From an uncultured Bacteroidota bacterium (lineage in GTDB: Bacteria > Bacteroidota > Bacteroidia > 2-12-FULL-35-15), in assembly GCA_903881065.1 (NCBI GenBank), contig CAIRRW010000020.1:1-5014 (forward strand): a stretch of 5,014 nt of DNA, in the 5' to 3' direction. Shown here in pieces: positions 1 through 5,014 of this stretch (positions are counted from its first letter, which is position 1; the number at the start of each line of letters is the position of its first letter). The notes under the pieces are model-generated. The model was not told the origin of the DNA. It ran no database searches and saw nothing but the letters and a program-made list of their open reading frames with translations. The translations under genes and the position numbers were made by a program.

Positions 1-977
1 AACTAAGATTACGCGCCATCGTTACCCGCACTAATTCAGACGAAGATATTCAAAAACGTGCTGATTTATTACGTACTGATTCTGTTCATGGTCCTTTCCC
101 AGGAACTATTATTGAAGATTTTGAGAACAAAGCATTAATCATTAACGGACATACTGTGAAAATGATTGCAGCCAATAAGCCAGATGAAATTGATTATGTT
201 TCTTATGGAATTAATAATGCACTATTGATTGATAATACTGGTATCGCAAGAGATAGAGAAGGATTAAGCAAACATCTTTTATCTAAGGGAATTGATAAAG
301 TATTGCTTACTGCACCTGGTAAAGGTGATATTCCTAATATAGTGCATGGTATTAACCATAGAGATTATAACAAAGACGAAAAAGTATTTTCTGCTGCATC
401 ATGTACAACTAATGCAATTGTACCTATTCTTGCAGTAGTTGACCGTACTTTAGGAATTACTCGCGGACATATTGAAACTATTCACTCTTATACAAATGAC
501 CAGAACTTGCTGGATAATTATCATCCTAAATACAGAAGAGGTCGTTCCGCAGCATTGAATATGGTTATTACTGAGACAGGTGCTGATAAAGCAGTTGCGA
601 AAGTATTGCCTCAACTTGCAGGAAAAATCAGTGGTAACTCTGTCAGAGTACCGACACCTGATGTGTCTTTGGCTATTTTGAATTTGACTTTGACAAATCC
701 TACTACAAAAGAGGGTATCAATGAAATAATGAAAGATGCTGCTTTGAAAGGGAATTTAGTTGAACAAATTCAATATTCATTTTCGAATGAATTAGTGTCT
801 ACTGATTGTATTGGAAATCCTTGCGCATGTATTTTTGACAGCCCTGCCACTATTGTTGCTAAAGATGGTAATAGTGCTGTATTATATGTTTGGTATGATA
901 ATGAGTATGGATATACTCGTCAGGTAATACGTTTGGCAAAGAAAATTTCAGAAGTAAATAGATTAAGGTATTACTAA
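1..977 (+). CDS. gap: Glyceraldehyde-3-phosphate dehydrogenase, long form (5' end outside window)
   Basis: This enzyme converts glyceraldehyde 3-phosphate, NAD(P)+ and phosphate to 1,3-bisphosphoglycerate in cytosolic glycolysis or gluconeogenesis. The frame is open from the left edge (first full codon at 3), giving 324 visible residues. The GTG at 156 is an internal valine codon, not a start, because homologous sequence (LLRTDSVHGPF, visible residues 22-32) lies upstream of it. Seen motifs, by visible residue: catalytic Cys134 in SCTTN (codon 402-404), catalytic His161 in IETIHSYTND 27 residues later as in classical GAPDH, RRGRSA, phosphate-binding RVPTP, and C-terminal WYDNEYGYTRQ. The NAD-binding N-terminus is missing. 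The SCTTNAIVP variant, YTNDQNLLDNYH and the RLRYY end match the roughly 480-residue form common in Bacteroidota, so I infer about 150 residues lie outside. It is convergent with folD. Cofactor preference and the catabolic or anabolic role cannot be told from this part. Confidence 0.95.
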   Translation, partial: LRLRAIVTRTNSDEDIQKRADLLRTDSVHGPFPGTIIEDFENKALIINGHTVKMIAANKPDEIDYVSYGINNALLIDNTGIARDREGLSKHLLSKGIDKVLLTAPGKGDIPNIVHGINHRDYNKDEKVFSAASCTTNAIVPILAVVDRTLGITRGHIETIHSYTNDQNLLDNYHPKYRRGRSAALNMVITETGADKAVAKVLPQLAGKISGNSVRVPTPDVSLAILNLTLTNPTTKEGINEIMKDAALKGNLVEQIQYSFSNELVSTDCIGNPCACIFDSPATIVAKDGNSAVLYVWYDNEYGYTRQVIRLAKKISEVNRLRYY

Positions 978-986
978 TTAAAAAAT

Positions 987-1042
987 ATCTTATAAAATAA
1001 AATGCCCTTGAGTATTCAAGGGCGTTTTGTTTTTTATAAGAT
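987..1042. terminator. Bidirectional intrinsic terminator between gap and folD
   Basis: The core is a perfect 8-bp stem, GCCCTTGA (1004-1011) with TCAAGGGC (1016-1023), around a GTAT loop. It is flanked by AAAA at 999-1002 and TTTT at 1025-1028, which extend the stem and provide a U-tract on either strand. A further arm, ATCTTATAAAA (987-997) with TTTTATAAGAT (1032-1042), is perfectly complementary over 11 bp. It begins 9 bp past the gap stop and ends 5 bp before the folD stop, so it fits termination of both convergent genes. Confidence 0.9.
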
Positions 1043-1047
1043 TTAAT

Positions 1048-1929
1048 TTAATTATAAACTTCTTTTCTGCTAGCTTTCATAGTATTTAATAATAAGGAAG
1101 CGATAGTCATTGGTCCGACGCCGCCGGGAACAGGCGTAATAAATGATGCTTTTGCAGATACTTCATCATATTTTACATCTCCCAAAAGTTTAAATCCTGT
1201 TTTTGTTTTGTCTGAAGGAACTCTTGTTATACCTACATCTATTACAACCACTCCTTCTTTAACCATATCTGCAGTTAAGAATTCTGGTTTGCCTAATGCT
1301 ACAATTATAATATCTGCTTTTAAGGTAAACTCTTTTAAATTTGATGTTCTGCTGTGACAAAGTGTAACTGTACAATTTCCTGGCACTTCGTTTCTCGCCA
1401 TCAATATACTCATCGGAGATCCAACAATATGACTTCTCCCTAATACAACGCAATGTTTTCCTGATGTTTCAATCTTATATCTTTCTAATAATTGAACTAT
1501 ACCATAAGGTGTGGCAGGCAGATAAGTTGGCAAATTTAATGCCATTCGGCCTACTGATTGAGGATGAAAGCCATCCACATCTTTTTCAGGTGCAATTGCC
1601 TCAATAACTTTATATTCATCAATATGTTTCGGAAGTGGCGATTGAACAATGTATCCATCAATATCATCATCCGCGTTAAGTTCATCTAATTTTGAAAGTA
1701 GCTCCTGTTCTGTAGTAGTAGCAGGCATTCTGACAAGTGTTGATTTAAACCCAACACATTCACAGGCTTTTACTTTTGCTGCTACATAGGTTTCACTCGC
1801 ACCGTCATTACCTACTAATACTGCTGCTAAATGAGGGATACGTCCATTGTTAGTAATAATACTTTTAACTTCTATTGCTATTTCATCTTGAATATCTGTC
1901 GATATTTTTTTACCGTCAATTATAGTCAT
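1048..1929 (-). CDS. folD: Bifunctional methylenetetrahydrofolate dehydrogenase / methenyltetrahydrofolate cyclohydrolase
   Basis: FolD interconverts 5,10-methylene-, 5,10-methenyl- and 10-formyl-tetrahydrofolate in the cytosol, supplying one-carbon units for purines and formyl-Met-tRNA. The 293-residue product has the normal family length. The N-terminal catalytic domain shows YVAAKVKAC (45-55 region; Tyr48 and Lys52 match the family's active-site Tyr/Lys), VQSPLP with Gln96, and KDVDGFHP (116-123). The Rossmann domain has VVLGRSHIVGSP (161-172), and TPVPGGVGPMT (265-275) closes the folate site. All key residues are present, so both activities are expected. The start at 1929 places the conserved IIDGKKIS at residues 3-10. 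No Shine-Dalgarno is visible; the leader is A/T-rich, and an out-of-frame ATG lies 8 bases upstream. It follows ffh after 96 bp in the same direction with no clear terminator between them, so co-transcription is likely (inference). Confidence 0.97.
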   Translation of the reverse strand: MTIIDGKKISTDIQDEIAIEVKSIITNNGRIPHLAAVLVGNDGASETYVAAKVKACECVGFKSTLVRMPATTTEQELLSKLDELNADDDIDGYIVQSPLPKHIDEYKVIEAIAPEKDVDGFHPQSVGRMALNLPTYLPATPYGIVQLLERYKIETSGKHCVVLGRSHIVGSPMSILMARNEVPGNCTVTLCHSRTSNLKEFTLKADIIIVALGKPEFLTADMVKEGVVVIDVGITRVPSDKTKTGFKLLGDVKYDEVSAKASFITPVPGGVGPMTIASLLLNTMKASRKEVYN

Positions 1930-1940
1930 TGGTTCATTAT

Positions 1941-1974
1941 TTTATTTGTTAATTAGTTTATTTGTTTATTCGTT
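1941..1974. repeat. Short AT-rich direct repeats in the ffh-folD spacer
   Basis: The 10-mer TTTATTTGTT occurs at 1941-1950 and 1957-1966, and a third copy with one change, TTTATTCGTT, at 1965-1974. They sit 12-45 bp upstream of the folD start and form its leader (AACAAATAAA on the coding strand). They may be a simple low-complexity leader; I assign no function. Confidence 0.5.
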
Positions 1975-2025
1975 ATCTACTTATCAGTTTGAATTAATAA
2001 ACTAAAAAGTGATTTCGCAATTGAA

Positions 2026-3366
2026 CTATCTCATTCCGGGCATTCCACCCATTTGTTTCATCATTTTTGCCATTTGTTCTTTATTGCCCATCATCTTCAT
2101 CATCTTACGCATGTCATCAAATTGTTTTATCAATTTGTTTACTTCCTGAATATTCGTTCCACTTCCTTTTGCAATTCTTTCTCTGCGTTTACCAGTAAGC
2201 AATTCCGGATTTGAGCGTTCAGTTGGTGTCATTGAACCAATAATTGCTTCAATACTCTTGAAAGCATCGTCATTTACTTCAGCACCTTTCAACGCTTTAC
2301 CTGCACCAGGAATCATGCCGACAAGGTCTTTCATGTTTCCCATCTTTTTTATCTGTTGAATCTGAGATAAAAAGTCATCAAATCCAAATTGATTCTTGGC
2401 TATCTTTTTAGAGATACGTTTATGTTCATCTGCATCAAAGTTCTGTTGAGCTCGCTCCACAAGCGATACCACATCACCCATTCCAAGAATACGATCCGCC
2501 ATCCTATCAGGATGGAAAATATCCAACGCATCCATTTTTTCTCCAGTACCAACAAACATTATAGGTTTGCTAACAACAGAAAGAATAGATAACGCTGCAC
2601 CACCACGCGTATCACCATCAAGTTTGGTAAGTACTACACCTGTGAAATCCAATCGGTCGTTAAATGCTTTTGCTGTATTTACTGCATCCTGACCTGTCAT
2701 TGAATCGACAACGAAAAGAATTTCATTTGGGTTGATTGCTTGTTTCACAGCAGCAATCTCATTCATCATTAGTTCATCCACCGCAAGGCGACCGGCAGTA
2801 TCTATTATCACAATAGAGTTTCCGTTTCCCTTTGCCTGTTTGATACCTGCAAGCGCAATGGATACAGCATCTTTGTTTTCCTTATCAGCATAAACATCAA
2901 CACCTATTTGGGCGCCAAGTACCTGTAGCTGATCGATAGCGGCAGGGCGGTAAATATCGCAAGCAACCAATAAAGGTTTTTTGCCACGTTTTGTTTTAAA
3001 GTGATTGGCTAACTTACCAGAAAACGTCGTTTTACCGGAACCTTGCAAACCACTCATTAATATTATGGTTGGATTACCGGTAAGTTTTATCTCTTTGGTT
3101 TCGCCACCCATTAATGCAGCAAGTTCGTCGTGCATTATTTTGGTAAGTAATTGCCCCGGCGAAACGGATGTAAGTACATTTTGTCCGAGTGCTTTTTGTT
3201 TTACTGTATCAGTAAATTGCTTGGCTACTTTATAATTAACATCGGCATCTAAAAGAGCTTTTCGAATTTCTTTAACGGTCTCGGAAACGTTTATTTCTGT
3301 AATTCGTCCTTGTCCTTTTAATAGTTTAAAGGCGCGGTCGAGTTTTTCACTTAAATTATCAAACAT
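2026..3366 (-). CDS. ffh: Signal recognition particle protein Ffh (SRP54 homologue)
   Basis: Ffh is the GTPase of the bacterial signal recognition particle. With SRP RNA it binds hydrophobic signal sequences emerging from ribosomes and delivers the complex to FtsY at the membrane. The 446-residue length is usual. The N domain occupies about 1-90. The G domain (about 95-295) shows P-loop GLQGSGKTT (106-114), DIYRPAAIDQL (137-147), DTAGR (189-193), VVDSMTGQDA (219-228), TKLDGD (247-252) and GTGEK (273-277). The M domain follows, with the RNA-binding segment RRERIAKGSG then EVNKLIKQFDDM (about 394-419), and a methionine-rich tail with 11 Met in the last 28 residues. The start at 3366 gives the family N-terminus MFDNLSEKL. 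The leader is short and A-rich without a Shine-Dalgarno. It is the first gene after a 640-bp gap and probably heads an ffh-folD transcript. The SRP RNA gene is not in this window. Confidence 0.98.
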   Translation of the reverse strand: MFDNLSEKLDRAFKLLKGQGRITEINVSETVKEIRKALLDADVNYKVAKQFTDTVKQKALGQNVLTSVSPGQLLTKIMHDELAALMGGETKEIKLTGNPTIILMSGLQGSGKTTFSGKLANHFKTKRGKKPLLVACDIYRPAAIDQLQVLGAQIGVDVYADKENKDAVSIALAGIKQAKGNGNSIVIIDTAGRLAVDELMMNEIAAVKQAINPNEILFVVDSMTGQDAVNTAKAFNDRLDFTGVVLTKLDGDTRGGAALSILSVVSKPIMFVGTGEKMDALDIFHPDRMADRILGMGDVVSLVERAQQNFDADEHKRISKKIAKNQFGFDDFLSQIQQIKKMGNMKDLVGMIPGAGKALKGAEVNDDAFKSIEAIIGSMTPTERSNPELLTGKRRERIAKGSGTNIQEVNKLIKQFDDMRKMMKMMGNKEQMAKMMKQMGGMPGMR

Positions 3367-3386
3367 TGTTTATTTTTTGAGGAACG

Positions 3387-3394
3387 CAAAAATA
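3387..3394 (-). promoter_or_regulatory. Candidate -7 promoter element for ffh
   Basis: On the - strand these bases read TATTTTTG, a full match to the Bacteroidota -7 consensus TAnnTTTG. It lies 20 bp upstream of the ffh ATG, giving a predicted leader of roughly 10-15 nt. I do not see a TTG at the usual distance for the -33 element, so the call rests on one hexamer-scale match plus position. Confidence 0.4.
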
Positions 3395-3552
3395 GCAAGA
3401 ATAGTTGAATTATTAATGAATAGGAGGAAGGTGGTTAATTGAATTTTTGATGTGGAACTAAAAAGTCGTTTGAAATGACTGTAATGAAATTGAAACGTAA
3501 TTTATTTGATTAAATTCGATATTTAAAAGGCAACAATTAAGGAAGTAAAAAA

Positions 3553-3775
3553 TACTTCTATAGTTTTGGGAGATATTTTCTATAAATTTTTATGCCTAAA
3601 GAGCTGCCCGGGGACATAATCCTTTAACTTTTTCAGTCCGCCAAACAATTTGGGCTGGTTTTCCTAGAGATTTTCTTGCTCCCAAAACAATTTAGGTACA
3701 ATCCTGTACACATTTCTCTACCTAAATTGTTTGGCAGGTAGCTTCCTGTAAAGAAAACGCTACCTAAATTGTCTG
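3553..3775. repeat. Cluster of mixed-orientation copies of a ~17-bp motif (TACCTAAATTGTTTGGC)
   Basis: Four clear copies are seen. C (+) is TACCTAAATTGTTTGGC at 3719-3735. D (+) is TACCTAAATTGTCTGTC at 3761-3777, partly diverged. B (-) is at 3682-3698 and reads TACCTAAATTGTTTTGG on its own strand. A (-) is at 3640-3654 and reads CCCAAATTGTTTGGC. A weaker fifth copy, E (+, 3553-3572), matches B at 16 of 20 positions, including a perfect 10-mer GTTTTGGGAG. B with C can form a 14-bp perfect stem (3685-3698 with 3719-3732) and A with C a 15-bp stem with one G-T pair. B with D can form 12 bp (3687-3698 with 3761-3772). An additional inverted pair AGGTAGC / GCTACCT lies at 3736-3742 and 3759-3765. 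I do not recognise the repeat family. Confidence 0.65.
3685..3732. repeat. 14-bp perfect inverted repeat (potential hairpin)
   Basis: Bases 3685-3698 are the exact reverse complement of 3719-3732, with a 20-base loop. The stem end and loop contain a second, competing hairpin, GTACA (3696-3700) ATCC TGTAC (3705-3709). The long stem lacks a T-run directly after it on either strand, so it does not look like a standard terminator. Confidence 0.7.
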
Positions 3776-4006
3776 TCAAATTCAATATTTTATGAATTAT
3801 TTTACAAATAATTGGAGAAAACGACTTAGTGTTCTAGCTACCAACGCCTCAATACTCGAAATTACTTTGATCTCGAAAGGAAATCTAAATGACATTCCAT
3901 ATGAACATTATTTATTATTGAATTACAGGTGATTACGTTTTTTAATTGGAGTTGAAATTTAACTATGGAATGATAGAATCCTTGAGGAAATAAGGAGACT
4001 ATTTGA

Positions 4007-4879
4007 TTATTTAAATGCCAGATTTATTAAAACAAAAATTGCGAAAACTACCGAAGCCACACCATTTGTTGTCGCGAAAGCCAAAGTAACTTTACTCAAA
4101 TCGTTCGGCTTAACTAAAGTATGCTGATAAACCAACAATCCTATAAATAGGGAAGAACCAACCCAGTACCAAACATTAAAATGAGCATAATAACCTGCAT
4201 AAATGATAAATGAAGCACTTACAATATGCAGCAAATTAGAAAGCATTAAAGCACCTTTTTTGCCAAGCCAAACCGGAATTGATTTTAAGTTCTTCGACTT
4301 ATCAAACTCTTCATCCTGCAAGGCGTAAATAATATCGAAGCCGCTTACCCAGAATAAAACCGCAAAAGAGAAGAACAATGGCAAAATATTAAATTCACCC
4401 GTAACAGCCAAGTAAGCACCTATTGGAGCTAACGATAATCCTACACCTAAAATTAAATGACATAATGCAGTAAATCGTTTGGTGAGGCTATAACCTAATA
4501 TTACCGCCAAAGCCACGGGTGAAAGATAAAAACAAATAGGGTTGATAAAATAAGTGGTTGCAATAAATAACAAACAGCTTATTATTACAAATGCCAATGC
4601 GTTGGCAGGCTTGATAACTCCGATTGGAATTTCCCTTACTGCAGTACGTTCATTTTGCTCGTCATATTTTCTGTCGATAAACCGATTGAAAGCCATAGCT
4701 GCGCTTCGGGCAAAAACCATACATAATATTACATAGGCAAAAAGTCGTAAATCAAATGAAGAATGAGTGTAATTAATAGCCAGGAAATATCCGATTACCG
4801 CAAAAGGCAGTGCAAATAAAGTGTGACTGAATTTTATTAAGGATAAATAATTATTTACAGTAGAGGTGGAGGCAGGCAT
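4007..4879 (-). CDS. UbiA-family polyprenyltransferase, MqnP-like (quinone biosynthesis)
   Basis: This integral membrane enzyme attaches a polyprenyl chain from its diphosphate to an aromatic acceptor. The 290-residue product has the usual UbiA length and about nine hydrophobic segments, the first at roughly 17-35. The two Asp-rich, Mg-diphosphate-binding motifs are intact: NRFIDRKYD (65-73) with Asp69 and Asp73, and DIIYALQDEEFD (182-193), followed by LKSIPVWLG (198-206). The IYALQDxEFD...SIP signature is that of the UbiA-like group annotated as putative 4-hydroxybenzoate polyprenyltransferase, which includes MqnP of the futalosine menaquinone route. It is unlike E. coli UbiA (second motif DTQYAMVDRDDD). 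Since Bacteroidota use menaquinone rather than ubiquinone, I infer an MqnP-type role, but the acceptor is not provable from sequence. The start at 4879 overlaps the stop of the upstream gene by one base (TAATG), which suggests translational coupling. No Shine-Dalgarno is visible. Confidence 0.9.
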   Translation of the reverse strand: MPASTSTVNNYLSLIKFSHTLFALPFAVIGYFLAINYTHSSFDLRLFAYVILCMVFARSAAMAFNRFIDRKYDEQNERTAVREIPIGVIKPANALAFVIISCLLFIATTYFINPICFYLSPVALAVILGYSLTKRFTALCHLILGVGLSLAPIGAYLAVTGEFNILPLFFSFAVLFWVSGFDIIYALQDEEFDKSKNLKSIPVWLGKKGALMLSNLLHIVSASFIIYAGYYAHFNVWYWVGSSLFIGLLVYQHTLVKPNDLSKVTLAFATTNGVASVVFAIFVLINLAFK

Positions 4880-5014
4880 TATTGATTTTTAAAATGTGTA
4901 ATAAAATTAAATGCAACGATTAGTAGTACCGGCAAGGAACTAAGTATCATTCCTAACACTCCTGCAGTGAAATTTTTCTTGTTAATATCGTATTTATAAT
5001 CAATAAAAATATAA
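4879..5014 (-). CDS. Unidentified protein, C-terminal 44 residues with a membrane segment (5' end outside window)
   Basis: A frame enters from the right edge on the - strand and ends at TAA (4879-4881); the final A is also the first base of the prenyltransferase ATG. The visible residues start with a polar stretch (IDYKYDINKKNF) and continue into a hydrophobic run of about 20 residues (GVLGMILSSLPVLLIVAFNF), then a short charged tail ending FKNQ. This looks like a last transmembrane helix of a membrane protein. The visible part is too short to name a family. The one-base overlap and shared direction support a real gene in one operon with the prenyltransferase. A lone internal ATG at residue 22 could in principle be a start, giving a 23-residue peptide, but continuation off the edge is more likely. 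Confidence 0.6.
   Translation of the reverse strand, partial: YIFIDYKYDINKKNFTAGVLGMILSSLPVLLIVAFNFITHFKNQ

Larger units (their letters stand above)
3367..4006. other. 640-bp intergenic region without a convincing gene
   Basis: This gap separates two genes that both read on the - strand. The ffh promoter element lies at its left end. A hairpin GAAGTA / TACTTC (3542-3547, 3553-3558, loop of five A) is next to the mixed-orientation repeat cluster at 3553-3775. The right part (3780-4006) holds only short open frames. On + there are 46 codons, ATG 3792 to TGA 3932. On - there are 32 codons, ATG 3895 to TAA 3797, and a 66-codon stop-to-stop frame, 3833 to 3633, with no upstream ATG. They overlap on both strands, resemble no family I know, and are lengths that arise by chance in AT-rich DNA. 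A 9-bp inverted repeat CATTCCATA / TATGGAATG lies at 3893-3901 and 3964-3972. No clear terminator for the prenyltransferase gene is visible. The region could be a decayed gene or mobile element, a structured RNA, or plain spacer. Confidence 0.7.

Noticed and set aside
156..158. GTG at 156 as the start of the GAPDH gene
   Set aside because: The same frame is open to the left edge and encodes conserved GAPDH sequence (LLRTDSVHGPF) upstream, so this GTG is an internal valine codon.
1259..1453. 64-codon - strand open frame inside folD
   Set aside because: It is a shifted frame within a fully intact, recognisable folD and has no family features.
2389..3235. Two + strand open frames opposite ffh (2389-2592 and 3005-3235)
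   Set aside because: They lie antisense to conserved ffh domains and look like shadows of its codon pattern.
3561..3568. TAGTTTTG on the + strand as a promoter element
   Set aside because: It matches TAnnTTTG, but no -33 element lies at a suitable distance and no credible gene follows on the + strand. It is also part of a weak repeat copy.
3592..3627. 11-codon + frame after ATG at 3592, next to the CCCGGGG stretch
   Set aside because: It is too short, with no ribosome-binding or promoter context; this is most likely chance.
3367..4006. SRP RNA or tRNA gene in the gap next to ffh
   Set aside because: I see no GGAAGCAGC-type conserved SRP RNA tetraloop/loop segment and no tRNA T-loop or cloverleaf.
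4554..4736. 60-codon + strand open frame opposite the prenyltransferase
   Set aside because: It is antisense to the first Asp-rich motif region of an intact gene, with no independent support.

Overview
The window looks like chromosomal housekeeping DNA from a member of the Bacteroidota. The evidence is the AT-rich composition, a long-form GAPDH typical of that phylum, an Ffh of the usual length, starts with no Shine-Dalgarno sequence but A-rich leaders, and a TAnnTTTG-type promoter element before ffh. I cannot name the genus. I see no rRNA, tRNA, CRISPR, insertion sequence or phage gene.

Layout, left to right. (1) The 3' two-thirds of a long-form GAPDH gene runs on the + strand from the left edge to 977. 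(2) A strong palindromic terminator at 987-1042 serves this gene and the convergent folD. (3) On the - strand lie folD (1048-1929) and, 96 bp upstream of it, ffh (2026-3366); they probably share a transcript read from a promoter just right of 3380. (4) A 640-bp stretch at 3367-4006 has no convincing gene. It holds a cluster of four clear and one weaker copies of a motif of about 17 bp in mixed orientations. (5) A UbiA-family prenyltransferase (4007-4879) and the 3' end of an unidentified membrane protein (from 4879 past the right edge) follow on the - strand, overlapping by one base (TAATG), so they are very likely one operon.

The recognisable genes cover central carbon metabolism (GAPDH), one-carbon folate metabolism (FolD), co-translational membrane targeting (Ffh) and, by family motifs, menaquinone-type quinone synthesis (the prenyltransferase). 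They are not one pathway. I found no clear sign of a new defence, mobile or biosynthetic system. The least explained part is the repeat cluster at 3553-3775, whose copies can form mutually exclusive stems.
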